A DNA stretch of 45,854 nt from Allomuricauda sp. (GCA_030148335.1 JASBTQ010000011.1:1-45854), one strand, 5' to 3'. Shown: positions 32,613-41,760, numbered from the stretch's first letter. Notes: a model not told the origin generated them from the sequence alone. A program made the numbers and translations.

Positions 32613-33350
32613 TTAAGGTGTGTTCCAGATTTCCCAAGCCTTCTCGGCCTGCCATTGCAACATCCCGAGGCCATTCTGGATGGTTGCACCATGGGTTTCC
32701 CCCAGGGCAAGGAAAGTGGTTTTATCGGGGTTGTAGATCAGGTCGTACAACAAATGTTCCTTTCCAATGTGTTGATAGGGAAGGTCGGGTTTTTTTTCAA
32801 TATCGGGGTGGGTGCCCAAGGGCGTACAGTTCACGATCAAGGTGTTTTCTTCCATTATGGCCTTGTCCAGTTCATCATAGGTGTAGTGTCCCGCTTTTTT
32901 GCTCCGCGAAACATAGGTGGTGCTTATGCCCATTTCTTCCAGTACAAAACGGACTGCTTTGGAAGCACCGCCCGTACCCAATATCAGGGCCTTTTTGTGA
33001 TGCGGTCTTAGCAAAGGAGCAAGTGATTTTTCAAAGCCGTAGGCATCTGTGTTGAAGCCTTTCAGGCCATTTTCGGTGATCTTGATGGTGTTCACGGCAC
33101 CGATTTTTTCCGCCTTTGCGTCCAATTGATCCAAATAGGCCAGTACCTCTTCCTTGTACGGAATGGTTACATTGAATCCCTTGATGTTGTCTTGTGAAAG
33201 CACGGTTTCCAGTTCGGAAATGTCCTGAAGGTCAAAGTTTTCATAACTGTGGTCGTCCATACCTAGATCCTTGAACTTTTGGGTGAAATAGCCCTTGGAA
33301 AAGGAATATGAGATATTCTTACCGAGAAGTCCGTACCTGTTTTTTTTCAT
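32613..33350 (-). CDS. aroE: Shikimate dehydrogenase AroE
   Basis: NADP-dependent reduction of 3-dehydroshikimate in the aromatic amino acid and folate pathway. In this 245-residue protein YGLLGKNISYSFSKGYF forms the N-terminal shikimate site (the usual SxS is SYSFSK), NVTIPYKEEV carries the catalytic lysine, GFNTDAYGF the substrate site and LILGTGGASKAVRFVL the Rossmann NADP loop. The open frame runs to 33398, but ATG 33350 is the canonical start; with it the gene overlaps the preceding DUF368 gene by 32 bases. It is the last gene of the TPR-DUF368-DUF368-aroE run. Confidence 0.95.
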   Translation of the reverse strand: MKKNRYGLLGKNISYSFSKGYFTQKFKDLGMDDHSYENFDLQDISELETVLSQDNIKGFNVTIPYKEEVLAYLDQLDAKAEKIGAVNTIKITENGLKGFNTDAYGFEKSLAPLLRPHHKKALILGTGGASKAVRFVLEEMGISTTYVSRSKKAGHYTYDELDKAIMEENTLIVNCTPLGTHPDIEKKPDLPYQHIGKEHLLYDLIYNPDKTTFLALGETHGATIQNGLGMLQWQAEKAWEIWNTP

Positions 33351-34356
33351 TTCTGTTCTTTCCATACCAGTCCAATAGCAATAATACCAAAATCCCAAGG
33401 ATTATAAAAAGCAGTGCCCACCAAGTTTCGGCCATTGCCATGTCGGGGAGGTAGCGTTTGTAGTTGAGTACTATTTTGTCCCCATTGGAATCCAGCAAGG
33501 GGTTCCCTTCAGGACTGAGTTTGAACATGGTCCTTTTCCATGGCCAAAGTACCCCGAGAGAGCCTGTGATGAACCCCAAGATCACGGCCGTGGTCGTGGC
33601 CTTGTAATGTTTGAGCACATAGCTGAGCAAATGGGAGAAAGTGACCAGTCCCGTTGCGGATCCCAGCGTGAACACGGCCAATATTTTTAAGGTGCGTATG
33701 CGTTCCCTATTGTCCACAAAACTGAAATCTCCCGAAAAAATATCGGAAAAAGTGTCATAAAGGGCATTTACCGAGTCCACCAAGAGCAACACATAGTTGC
33801 CTAGAAGGATGAGGATGAAAGAGCCTGAAAGGCCGGGAAGTGTCATTCCGGAAACACTGATGATGCCACAAAAGAAGATAAAGATCAGATTGTCGTTTTC
33901 TCTGGCCGGGTTGAAAAAACTGATGGAAATGCCAATGAGCAGCCCAATGATGCCAGCCGGAATCGTTCTTCGGTTCCACGGTTCAAAATCCTTACCGATG
34001 TAGTAGATGGACCCAATGACCATCCCAAAAAATGAGGCCCACACAAAGATTTCGTTGTGGCGCAAAAAGTAGTCCAGCACCCTAGAGACACTGAAATAGC
34101 TGACGAGCATCCCGAAAATCAGCAGGGCCAAAAACTGTGCGTTGGTATATTTGTAAAAACTCTTGAACCTCCCATTGAACAGCAGTTTGATTGCCTTGGA
34201 ATTCAGTTTTTGGAGGGAATAGATAAACTCTTCGTAAAAACCGCCCACAAAGGCCACGATGCCACCGGATACCCCAGGCACCTTGTTGGCCGCCCCCATG
34301 CAGAGTCCCTTGATGACCAAGAAGAAATTATCCAGAAACGTCCTAGGTTGGTGCAT
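33319..34356 (-). CDS. DUF368 membrane protein, PopT-like (second paralogue)
   Basis: A 345-residue polytopic membrane protein of the DUF368 family. DUF368 proteins (PopT) have been linked to flipping undecaprenyl phosphate back across the inner membrane for reuse in wall and O-antigen synthesis. Motifs: GLCMGAANKVPGVSGGIVAF (about 14-33) at the N-terminus and its inverted echo SGMTLPGLSGSFILILLGNY in the middle, the two re-entrant family motifs. It has about 40 residues more than its tandem paralogue, from a longer C-terminal loop ending in a basic tail. It lies 20 bases after the first copy and overlaps aroE. Confidence 0.88.
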   Translation of the reverse strand: MHQPRTFLDNFFLVIKGLCMGAANKVPGVSGGIVAFVGGFYEEFIYSLQKLNSKAIKLLFNGRFKSFYKYTNAQFLALLIFGMLVSYFSVSRVLDYFLRHNEIFVWASFFGMVIGSIYYIGKDFEPWNRRTIPAGIIGLLIGISISFFNPARENDNLIFIFFCGIISVSGMTLPGLSGSFILILLGNYVLLLVDSVNALYDTFSDIFSGDFSFVDNRERIRTLKILAVFTLGSATGLVTFSHLLSYVLKHYKATTTAVILGFITGSLGVLWPWKRTMFKLSPEGNPLLDSNGDKIVLNYKRYLPDMAMAETWWALLFIILGILVLLLLDWYGKNRNEKKQVRTSR

Positions 34357-34376
34357 GGGCCAAAAATATATTTTTC

Positions 34377-35294
34377 CTATTTTTTGGAAGCTGATCTTTC
34401 CAGGATAAAAATAAGCGAAAAACCGAGGATGGCTAAGATTATGGCAAGCATTAATTGATTATCGCCCTCAAACGCACCGGGCAGCACGTTGATGTCATCG
34501 ACCACGATGGTCTTTTCCCCAAAAGTACGGGTTTGGAGCACTTTTTTCCACGGCCAGATCTTGTTCAGGGAGCCCAAAATGAAACCGGTGAGCAGGGCCA
34601 AGGTGATGTTCTTATAGTTGTTGAACATCCATTTCAGCAAGCGGGCAAAGCTCAATAGTCCCACAATGGCCCCGAGGGCAACGGTGAGCACTATTTTGAT
34701 GTCCCTTTCATGGACGGCATCCAAAATGGTCTTGTAGGAACCTAGCAGCACCAAGATGAAAGCCCCGGAAATGCCGGGGAGGATCATGGCACATACTGCC
34801 AAGGCACCCGACATAAAAAGATAGGGAAGGCTGTCCGTGTTTTCGCTGACGGGAAGTTCGGTGATAAAATAGGCAACGACGGCACCCAAAATAAAAACCA
34901 CAACGGCGCCCAAGTTCCATTTTTTGATTTCCTTGCCCACAAAAAATACGCTGGCCACTACCAATCCGAAGAAAAAGGACCATAACAGCACGGGCTCATT
35001 TTCCAAAAGCCAGCTAAGAAATTTGGCCAGGGATAGCACACTGATGAAGATACCCGCAAAAAGGGAGAGCAGGAAATTCCCGTTGATCCTGCTCCAAAAA
35101 GCCTTGATGCCCTCTTTCCGTAAAACGGTGATAAGCGATAGGTCAATATTGTTGATGGAAGTGATGAGTTCCTCGTAAATGCCCGAAATAAAGGCAATGG
35201 TGCCCCCGGACACCCCTGGGACCACATCTGCGGCACCCATGGCCATTCCTTTGAGGGTAATAATAATATAGTCCGCTAATCGGCGTGGTTTCAT
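34377..35294 (-). CDS. DUF368 membrane protein, PopT-like (first paralogue)
   Basis: A 305-residue DUF368 protein, presumably an undecaprenyl phosphate translocase. It has the same pair of motifs as its neighbour: GMAMGAADVVPGVSGGTIAF (about 15-34), the usual family form, and CAMILPGISGAFILVLLGSY in the second half. The neighbour's GAANKVPG is the more diverged version. It begins 25 bases after the TPR gene and is followed by the second copy, so the two translocases are made together. Two copies in one operon suggest division of labour or a heteromer. Confidence 0.9.
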   Translation of the reverse strand: MKPRRLADYIIITLKGMAMGAADVVPGVSGGTIAFISGIYEELITSINNIDLSLITVLRKEGIKAFWSRINGNFLLSLFAGIFISVLSLAKFLSWLLENEPVLLWSFFFGLVVASVFFVGKEIKKWNLGAVVVFILGAVVAYFITELPVSENTDSLPYLFMSGALAVCAMILPGISGAFILVLLGSYKTILDAVHERDIKIVLTVALGAIVGLLSFARLLKWMFNNYKNITLALLTGFILGSLNKIWPWKKVLQTRTFGEKTIVVDDINVLPGAFEGDNQLMLAIILAILGFSLIFILERSASKK

Positions 35295-35319
35295 GTAATT
35301 GGGATATAAGGGTAGGGGA

Positions 35320-36720
35320 TTAGGTAGAGGTCTTTTTTATTTTGGAAACCAAAGCCTTTACCCATTTCACTTCGCTGAACTCAGGAAATTCCTCATCGAA
35401 CAGTTCCAGTTTGTCCAAATCCATTTTCATGGCATCTGCCAGTGTTTTCTTGGCTCCGGTAACATCATTGTTCTTGAGGTAGATTCCGGCCAATTTATAC
35501 GTGAGCTTGGCGCTGTCGGGATAAAATTCCAACCCTTGGATCAAGACTTGTATGGCGGAGTTCAGATCGCCCATCCTTTTCAGTACCTCTGCCCAATTTT
35601 TCCAGGTGTCCAGTTCATAGTTTCCTAGGTCCACCGTCTGTTTGTAGGCAAAATCGGCCTCATCCAGATTATCCAGGGCAAAATAGATTTTGGCGGCTTT
35701 CTTCCAATAGAGCGGGTTTTCCCCATCAATATTGATGGCCTTGTTGATATAATAAAGTGCCTTTTCGTGGTTCTTTTGCCTAAAATGGAAATCCGTGATG
35801 GCCAACCAGCCCTTGTCCAGCAAAGGGTCTTCATGTACGGTGTGGTAGTAGTAGTATTTGGCCAAATCGTAATTGCCCAGTTTTTCATGGCATTTTCCAA
35901 GACGTAGGAACGCATGGGAAGTAGGGTCCTCCATGGAAATGGTGGCCTCGTAATTTTCTATGGCCTCGTTGTACCGTCCCAACTTTTCGAGCACCTTGCC
36001 TTTTTCAAAATAGGCCCCGATGAAGGAATCGTCAGAAATAACGGCAAAATCAAATGCGGTGAGGGCTTCTTGGAACATGTCCATGGCGTAGTACATCTTG
36101 CCCAACTGGTGCCAGGCCACTTCACAATAGGGATTGCGTTCCAAATAGTCGTTCAGGTAGTGTATGGCACCATCAAAATCTTCAAGGAACTCGAAACAAT
36201 AGATGACATTGTAGAGTGATGAATAGTCACTTTCATCATATTCCACACATTTCATGAAACTGAGTTTGGCACGTTCATGGTCATCCATGAAAAGGTATTC
36301 CATGCCCAGGAGGGAGTGGATGTCAAAAGTGTCGTCCGTGAGGTGCAGGGCGTCCAATAACAGGTTTACCGCAGCTTGGTGGTTGTCCTGTTTGGATTGG
36401 ATGTTGGCCCGTTGGATATAGATTTCCTCGTTGAGGGCATCTATGTCCTGGATTTCGTCCAGTAATTTTTCAGCGGCCTCGAATTTGTCCTCAAATGCCA
36501 ATACTTCAACTTGCAACAGTTTTAGCTCCAAGGAGTTTGGATGTTGTTCCAGACCTATTTGGATGGCTTTCTTCCCTAGGGAGATTTTTCCGTTGTTGAG
36601 GTAGTGGTGAATGATTTCCTCAAAGTCCTCGGAGTCAAAGAAATAGACGTCGTCCGTCTTGAGCATTGACTCGAATTTGCTGATGGATTTGTCAGGATAT
36701 TCGTTAGAATCTAACGCCAT
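35320..36720 (-). CDS. Tetratricopeptide repeat protein
   Basis: A 466-residue soluble protein built of about a dozen TPR units; clear examples are HSLLGMEYLFMDDHERAKLS, AWHQLGKMYYAMDMFQEALT, AYFEKGKVLEKLGRYNEAIE and AFLRLGKCHEKLGNYDLAKY. No signal peptide or membrane helix is seen (MALDSNEYPDKSISKFESML). TPR proteins are scaffolds, so no reaction can be given. It heads the minus-strand unit with the two DUF368 genes and aroE, and homologues in Bacteroidota are usually simply called TPR proteins. The ATG at 36720 is followed by a short acidic start, and no other start is better. Confidence 0.9.
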   Translation of the reverse strand: MALDSNEYPDKSISKFESMLKTDDVYFFDSEDFEEIIHHYLNNGKISLGKKAIQIGLEQHPNSLELKLLQVEVLAFEDKFEAAEKLLDEIQDIDALNEEIYIQRANIQSKQDNHQAAVNLLLDALHLTDDTFDIHSLLGMEYLFMDDHERAKLSFMKCVEYDESDYSSLYNVIYCFEFLEDFDGAIHYLNDYLERNPYCEVAWHQLGKMYYAMDMFQEALTAFDFAVISDDSFIGAYFEKGKVLEKLGRYNEAIENYEATISMEDPTSHAFLRLGKCHEKLGNYDLAKYYYYHTVHEDPLLDKGWLAITDFHFRQKNHEKALYYINKAINIDGENPLYWKKAAKIYFALDNLDEADFAYKQTVDLGNYELDTWKNWAEVLKRMGDLNSAIQVLIQGLEFYPDSAKLTYKLAGIYLKNNDVTGAKKTLADAMKMDLDKLELFDEEFPEFSEVKWVKALVSKIKKTST

Positions 36721-36806
36721 AGGAACTTTTTTGGTTTGACTATGGACTTAAAATTAACCCTTTGGGTATCTCTTTAGGTCCAAAAATCAGGTATGTTATC
36801 AACAAA

Positions 36807-38003
36807 TTAGTTAACAGTGTCGGGTTTGTACTCGTTCAAAATGCTAATGATTAAGTCGCAACCGGTCTCAATTTCTTTCATCGAAATGGTCAAAGGAGGT
36901 GAAATTCTGGCTGCCCTTCCTTCAAATAGCAACCAAAAAAGGATGAGTCCCCTTTTGGCGGCCTCCAATATCAAATAGTCGGCTACTTCCTTGGTTTCCA
37001 GCATTGCGGCTAGCATCAGTCCTTTGCCCCGAACCTCGGTGATCAAGGGGTGGACCAACAGTTTTCGGAACAGTTTTTCCTTCTCCAACGTCTGTGGGAT
37101 CAGGTCGGTTTCCGTTAGTTCCTGCAAAGTGGCCAAACTGGCGGCAGCGATCACGGGATTTCCACCAAAGGTGGTGATATGTCCCAATTTTGGGCTGTGT
37201 TGCAACTGGGCCATCATCTCTTTTGAGGTCACAAAGGCACCCACGGGCAAGCCGGAGGCCATTCCTTTGCCTATCACGAGGATATCGGGTGCGCAGTTGA
37301 AATGCTCAAAAGCGAAAAGTGCCCCTGTACGGCCAAACCCAGGTTGGATCTCATCAAAAATGAGCAATGCGCCCATTTCGTCGCAGCGTTTTCTGACCTT
37401 TTCCAGATACCCATTTTCCGGAAGGATGAAACCTGCTCCCCCTTGTATGGTTTCCAGGACCACAGCTGCTGTTTTTTCGGTAATCTTTGCCAAATCTTCC
37501 TCCACATTGAAGTTGATGAAGCGCACATCGGGAATCAAAGGCCTGAATGCACTTTTACGCTCTTCATAACCCATGAGGCTCAAACTGCCCATGGTGTTAC
37601 CGTGGTAGGCATGGTTGGCTGCAATGATCTGCGATCGCCCTGTGTGCCTTCTGGCCAATTTTATGGCCCCTTCCATGGCCTCTGTGCCGGAATTGACCAA
37701 ATAGGTGGTCTCCAAAGTTTTGGGTAAGTGGGCTGCCAATAGTTTGGTGAATTCTACTGCTGGCCGCTGCACATATTCCCCATAGACCATCACATGCATG
37801 TATTTGTCCACTTGTTCCTTGATGGCCCCAATCACCCTTGGATGGCCATGGCCCAATCCACAGGCGGACACGCCGGCCACAAAATCCAAGTGTGCCTTTC
37901 CTTCTTGGTCGTAGATATAGCTACCCTTTGCATGGGAAACCTCCAACCCCAAGGGATGTGGTGTGGTCTGGGCTTGATAAGTGAAAAAATCGTCTTTGTA
38001 CAT
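36807..38003 (-). CDS. Class III PLP-dependent aminotransferase
   Basis: A 398-residue PLP enzyme of the acetylornithine/GABA/lysine aminotransferase superfamily. Landmarks: YIYDQEGKAHLDFVAGVSAC (about 30-49), the cofactor region YLVNSGTEAMEGAIKLAR, LIFDEIQPGFGRTG with the catalytic Asp, and the Schiff-base lysine in LVIGKGMASGLPVGAF (near residue 245). Substrate specificity is not readable by eye; no arginine or lysine biosynthesis genes are adjacent. The ATG shares its A/T with the stop of the OstA-like gene (TAATG overlap), so the two are translationally coupled, which is odd for an enzyme and an LPS-transport protein. Confidence 0.92.
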   Translation of the reverse strand: MYKDDFFTYQAQTTPHPLGLEVSHAKGSYIYDQEGKAHLDFVAGVSACGLGHGHPRVIGAIKEQVDKYMHVMVYGEYVQRPAVEFTKLLAAHLPKTLETTYLVNSGTEAMEGAIKLARRHTGRSQIIAANHAYHGNTMGSLSLMGYEERKSAFRPLIPDVRFINFNVEEDLAKITEKTAAVVLETIQGGAGFILPENGYLEKVRKRCDEMGALLIFDEIQPGFGRTGALFAFEHFNCAPDILVIGKGMASGLPVGAFVTSKEMMAQLQHSPKLGHITTFGGNPVIAAASLATLQELTETDLIPQTLEKEKLFRKLLVHPLITEVRGKGLMLAAMLETKEVADYLILEAAKRGLILFWLLFEGRAARISPPLTISMKEIETGCDLIISILNEYKPDTVN

Positions 38004-39706
38004 TAGGGGGCCTGTACTTTTTTTACTTGGGTCTTTTTGGGCTGTGTGGCCTTGTTGTTCGGGGCATTGATGGGGTCGTTCTCATTTTTTTGACGTTCCT
38101 CTTCCTCTGCATCAATGTCTATGGGATTATCGATTCCGCGAATCTTTACCAGTTCGATATTGTTGTCGTCCTCATCAAAAATCTCGTCCTTGGACATGAT
38201 GCGCTCATCGCCCCGCCAGACAAAACCCTTCAATTTTCGGCTCTCCATGGGTAGGTCCTTTTCGGGAAAAATGTCCCCATCGGGATTGACGAAGAAGGTA
38301 ATGTCCTCAATGTCGTTATTGGCCATGATCAATCGGATCTTGCTACAAATGGTCTTGTCAATGCCGATAAGTTCCTCATCATCATTGTACATATAATAAA
38401 TGACCTCGGTATTGGCGACCAGATCTATGATTTTTAGCTCGTTTTCGATGAACTTTCCATAGAGATTCTTTCCCTTAGCCTGATTATAACCCGTTCCACT
38501 AATGGTGTCCAAGGAAATGATAAAGGCATTTTCGATGACTTTGAGGGAATCCAATTTTTCGGTCTCCATATCGGAGATCAGATGGATGCTGTCCCCCGTG
38601 ATCTGGTTGTCCACATTCCACATAATGGGATCTTTGATCAATTGGGTGATTCCAGTGGTTTCATCAAAATGGATGGAATCACATTTACCGCTCAGGTCCG
38701 TTTTGTAGAATTTGGCATTTCTGAAAGCCCTCAGGATCCTTTTTTCAGGTTTGCCGGTCACCATAAGGGTGTCGCCGTGCATGTACAGGGAGTCATTTTC
38801 CACCAGACTGATGGAAACGGCCCGTTTGGTGGCAAAAACGGAATCCAGGGCCTTATAGACTTCGGCATAATGGGCCTTGATGACCCCATCATTGATGGTA
38901 TCGGTGATCTTGATGTTGTTTGTTGCGGAAGCGAACTCACTGACTTTGTCAAAATAAAGGCTATCGCCCTCTATGATCTTATTGTCGTAATCGATCCGTG
39001 TGTTCTTTATGCCATACCCCCGTTCGATTTTGGTGTCATAAAATCCTCGTTCACAGTAGATTTTGTACTCTTCCCCGGTAATGGTGGAGGGGCCGTACAT
39101 GTATGCATTTTTGGAGGTGGTGTAGTAATCTAATTGTTCCGAATCGATGATGTACTCGGGGTTGTCTATGTGCACGTTCCTTTGGAACTGGTACTTCTTT
39201 GGGGTCATGAAATAGGTGCCCACCTTGCTGGTCAACACATTGGCGGAATCCACCACTTTGCCGCCAGAATTGTAATAGGCCAACTGCTTTTCACGGTCAA
39301 AATAGAGGGTGTCCGTGGTGAGGGTCATCTGTCCGTTGGTCAGGTCCACACTTTCCCAGGCCTTGGCCAGTTTGGTGTTGCCGTCATAATCCATCTTGCC
39401 ACTGTTCATCTCTATGGAATCCCCCTGTTGCAAACGGATATTGCCAATGGCCTTCAGGCGGTTCTCTTCGGTATAAAATATGGCAATATCGCACCAAAGG
39501 TCTGCACCTTGGTGTTCAAACTGTACCTGTCTTTCATCGTCCTTGCTGAATATGGATGCTCCGGGATATTGTGCCTCATCCTTGGTGAAGTTGGCCCCAT
39601 ACACAATGTTGATTTGTCTGCCTTGGGTCTCCTGGCCATCCTGTTGGGCAGCGGCCCCAAAAAAGCACAGCAATAGAATGAAAAAAGAAATTCTTTTCAA
39701 ATCCAT
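38003..39706 (-). CDS. OstA-like protein (LptA/LptD N-terminal type)
   Basis: A 567-residue exported protein with signal peptide (about 1-20, FFGAAAQQ) followed by long arrays of short beta strands typical of OstA/LptA domains (examples GNIRLQQGDSIEMNSGKMDY, AWESVDLTNGQMTLTTDTLY, ASATNNIKITDTINDGVIKA). It would form a beta-jellyroll bridge for LPS across the periplasm, working with LptB (14732) and the KDO supply enzyme KdsD. It is far longer than E. coli LptA and lacks the barrel of LptD. The C-terminus is charged and low complexity. The -7 box TACTTTTG lies at 39718-39725. Confidence 0.88.
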   Translation of the reverse strand: MDLKRISFFILLLCFFGAAAQQDGQETQGRQINIVYGANFTKDEAQYPGASIFSKDDERQVQFEHQGADLWCDIAIFYTEENRLKAIGNIRLQQGDSIEMNSGKMDYDGNTKLAKAWESVDLTNGQMTLTTDTLYFDREKQLAYYNSGGKVVDSANVLTSKVGTYFMTPKKYQFQRNVHIDNPEYIIDSEQLDYYTTSKNAYMYGPSTITGEEYKIYCERGFYDTKIERGYGIKNTRIDYDNKIIEGDSLYFDKVSEFASATNNIKITDTINDGVIKAHYAEVYKALDSVFATKRAVSISLVENDSLYMHGDTLMVTGKPEKRILRAFRNAKFYKTDLSGKCDSIHFDETTGITQLIKDPIMWNVDNQITGDSIHLISDMETEKLDSLKVIENAFIISLDTISGTGYNQAKGKNLYGKFIENELKIIDLVANTEVIYYMYNDDEELIGIDKTICSKIRLIMANNDIEDITFFVNPDGDIFPEKDLPMESRKLKGFVWRGDERIMSKDEIFDEDDNNIELVKIRGIDNPIDIDAEEEERQKNENDPINAPNNKATQPKKTQVKKVQAP

Positions 39707-39717
39707 GGAATTTTGCC

Positions 39718-39725
39718 CAAAAGTA
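39718..39725 (-). promoter_or_regulatory. Putative -7 promoter box of the OstA-like gene
   Basis: TACTTTTG on the minus strand, a match to TAnnTTTG, whose last base lies 11 bases before the start-codon A at 39706, implying a very short leader. No -33 TTG at normal spacing. Confidence 0.4.
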
Positions 39726-39797
39726 GGGTTTTTGGGGAAAGTGGCATATAGCCTTTAGAAAGCTTTGGCAAATGTGGAACGGTTTTGCCCCATTTTG

Positions 39798-40277
39798 TCA
39801 TTCATTCAGAAAGGCGGAATACATCCAGACCAGTTTTTCCTGTTCTCGGATATAATCGCTCATCAATGCGTTTGTACCCTCATCATTGGAATCCCCCGAC
39901 ATTTCGAGCAGTTCCCTTTCCAATGGGAGCAATACCTCATAGCCCTTCAAGATTTCTTTGATGGCCTCTGTTCCATTGGATACATTTTTGGCTGCCTTTA
40001 TTTTTGAAAGGGATGAATAATCGGCATAAGTATGGAGCGGCGTAAAGCCAAGGGTCAAGATCCTTTCGGCAATCTCATCGATCTTGATCAGGGAATCGTT
40101 GTACAATTCCTCAAATTTGAGGTGGAGCTCAAAAAATTTGTGTCCCTTGATGTTCCAATGGAATCCGCGGGCGTTCATGTAGAACAATTGGTAGTTGGCC
40201 AAAAGTTGGTTGAGTTTTTCAGAGAGCTCGCTTGATGCCTTTTGGTCCAGTCCAATTTGATTGAGGTTCTTTGCCAT
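39798..40277 (-). CDS. dps: Dps-family ferritin-like DNA protection protein
   Basis: Forms 12-subunit shells that oxidise and store iron and shield DNA in stationary phase or peroxide stress. The 159-residue sequence carries the intersubunit ferroxidase ligands with exactly the spacing of Listeria Dps: His40, His52, Glu56, Asp67 and Glu71 (FHWNIKG, LHLKFEELYN, KIDEIAERIL). The N-terminus is short and only mildly basic, so DNA binding may be weak. It is separated from purA by a 202-base region with several inverted repeats. A palindrome GTGA-N6-TCAC about 95 bases upstream may regulate it. Confidence 0.95.
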   Translation of the reverse strand: MAKNLNQIGLDQKASSELSEKLNQLLANYQLFYMNARGFHWNIKGHKFFELHLKFEELYNDSLIKIDEIAERILTLGFTPLHTYADYSSLSKIKAAKNVSNGTEAIKEILKGYEVLLPLERELLEMSGDSNDEGTNALMSDYIREQEKLVWMYSAFLNE

Positions 40278-40371
40278 GTCCTTATTTTTTAAATGATTTC
40301 ACTACCCAAATTTTGTCGGGTTTGGATCAGGTTCCTTTCAAGCAAGTTAGACAATATCCATCAATTCCAAA

Positions 40372-40385
40372 GTGACAAAAGTCAC
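40372..40385. promoter_or_regulatory. Palindrome GTGA-N6-TCAC upstream of dps
   Basis: GTGACAAAAGTCAC is a perfect inverted repeat (GTGAC/GTCAC around AAAA) and fits the core of CRP/FNR-superfamily sites, GTGA-N6-TCAC, though the flanking T and A of the E. coli CRP consensus are absent. It lies 95 bases upstream of the dps ATG. Confidence 0.45.
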
Positions 40386-40407
40386 CCTGCGCAAGTATCT
40401 TGTCCAT

Positions 40408-40430
40408 GATCTTTTCCTAAAGGAAAAATC
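40408..40430 (-). terminator. Hairpin downstream of purA, possible terminator
   Basis: Inverted repeat GAT-TTTTCC (40408-40417, with a bulged C at 40411) and GGAAAA-ATC (40422-40430), loop TAAA. It lies about 50 bases past the purA stop codon. A run of T is lacking, so function as an intrinsic terminator is uncertain. A second, nearer hairpin is listed separately. Confidence 0.4.
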
Positions 40431-40453
40431 GAATTGAGCTTGTTTTGTCATTG

Positions 40454-40468
40454 GCACATAAAATGTGC
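40454..40468 (-). terminator. Hairpin directly after purA
   Basis: GCACAT (40454-40459) / ATGTGC (40463-40468) with a 3-base loop, 12 bases past the purA stop. No T tract follows on the minus strand, so it may only protect the mRNA end or act with the next hairpin. Confidence 0.35.
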
Positions 40469-40479
40469 AACGGAAAGCT

Positions 40480-41748
40480 TTATCTATGTATGGTCTGAAG
40501 TCTGTCAGGCCCTACGGAAACAATCTTGATGGGCACTTGTAAGTGTTCCTCCAAAAACACAATGTAATCGTTCAGGGCAGGAGGAAGCTCTTCCGCTGTG
40601 GTCAATTTGGTAAGGTCCTTCGCCCACCCCTTCATTTTTGTGTAAACGGGAGTAACGTGTTCACTTTCAATATTGTAGGGAAGGTGTTGTATCTTTTCTC
40701 CCTTGTAATCATACGCGGTACAGACCTTAATGGTCTTGAACCCACTGAGTACATCGGCCTTCATCATGATCAATTCAGTAACGCCATTGATTTGTACGGC
40801 ATATTTCAGTGCGACGAGATCCAACCAGCCACAACGCCTTGGTCTTCCGGTGGTGGCACCAAATTCGTTGCCCACACGCCCCATGGTCGCTCCATCCTCA
40901 TCAAAAAGTTCGGTAGGGAAGGGGCCACTGCCCACCCGGGTGGTATAGGCCTTGAAAATGCCCAGTACCTTCTCAATCTTGTTGGGTGCGACACCCAGTC
41001 CGGTACAGGCACCTGCTGCGGTGGTGTTGGATGAGGTGACAAAGGGATAGGTCCCAAAATCAATGTCCAAAAGGGAGCCTTGGGCTCCTTCCGCAAGTAT
41101 TTTCTTTCCTTCGGCCTGTGCTTTGAAAATGTACTCCTCACTGTCGATGAAGGTCAATTTTTTGAGGGTTTCCACGCCTTCGCAGAATTCGGCTTCCAAT
41201 TCGGTCAAGTCATACTCGATCTCTGCATTATAGAAATCGATCATGGCCTCGTGCTTGTCGGCAAGGGCACGGTATTTGGTCTTCCAATCGTCAAATTCCA
41301 GGTCGCCCACACGCATTCCGTTGCGTCCAGTCTTGTCCATATAGGTAGGTCCGATGCCCTTGAGGGTGGAACCGATCTTGGCTTTTCCTTTGGAGGCTTC
41401 GGAAGCGGCATCCAGCAATCGGTGCGTGGGAAGGATAAGGTGTGCCTTGCGCGAAATCAAAAGCTTGGATACGATATCGATGTTGAACTTTTCGAGGTTG
41501 TCCAGCTCTTTTTTGAAGATGACGGGATCAATCACCACACCATTGCCCACAATATTGATGGCATTTTTGTGAAAAATTCCAGAGGGGATGGTATGTAGCA
41601 CGTGTTTTATGCCATCGAACTCCAAGGTGTGCCCTGCGTTGGGGCCTCCTTGAAACCTGGCGATAATATCGTATTCCTTGGTCAGTACATCAACAATTTT
41701 TCCTTTTCCTTCGTCTCCCCATTGGAGTCCAAGCAATAAATCTACCAT
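40480..41748 (-). CDS. purA: Adenylosuccinate synthase
   Basis: Joins IMP and aspartate using GTP, the first committed step to AMP. The 422-residue protein has the N-terminal LLLGLQWGDEGKGKIVDVL with the P-loop-like GDEGKGK (residues 11-17), FQGGPNAGHT, the IMP-site GSTLKGIGPTYMDK, and the C-terminal DLVALKYAVQINGVTELIMM and DYIVFLEEH. It is 12 bases after the Fur-family gene, in a run Rel/SpoT-Fur-purA on the minus strand. Control of purine flux alongside (p)ppGpp is a sensible pairing, since ppGpp inhibits PurA in some bacteria. Confidence 0.98.
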   Translation of the reverse strand: MVDLLLGLQWGDEGKGKIVDVLTKEYDIIARFQGGPNAGHTLEFDGIKHVLHTIPSGIFHKNAINIVGNGVVIDPVIFKKELDNLEKFNIDIVSKLLISRKAHLILPTHRLLDAASEASKGKAKIGSTLKGIGPTYMDKTGRNGMRVGDLEFDDWKTKYRALADKHEAMIDFYNAEIEYDLTELEAEFCEGVETLKKLTFIDSEEYIFKAQAEGKKILAEGAQGSLLDIDFGTYPFVTSSNTTAAGACTGLGVAPNKIEKVLGIFKAYTTRVGSGPFPTELFDEDGATMGRVGNEFGATTGRPRRCGWLDLVALKYAVQINGVTELIMMKADVLSGFKTIKVCTAYDYKGEKIQHLPYNIESEHVTPVYTKMKGWAKDLTKLTTAEELPPALNDYIVFLEEHLQVPIKIVSVGPDRLQTIHR

Positions 41749-41760
41749 GAAATGAGTTGG

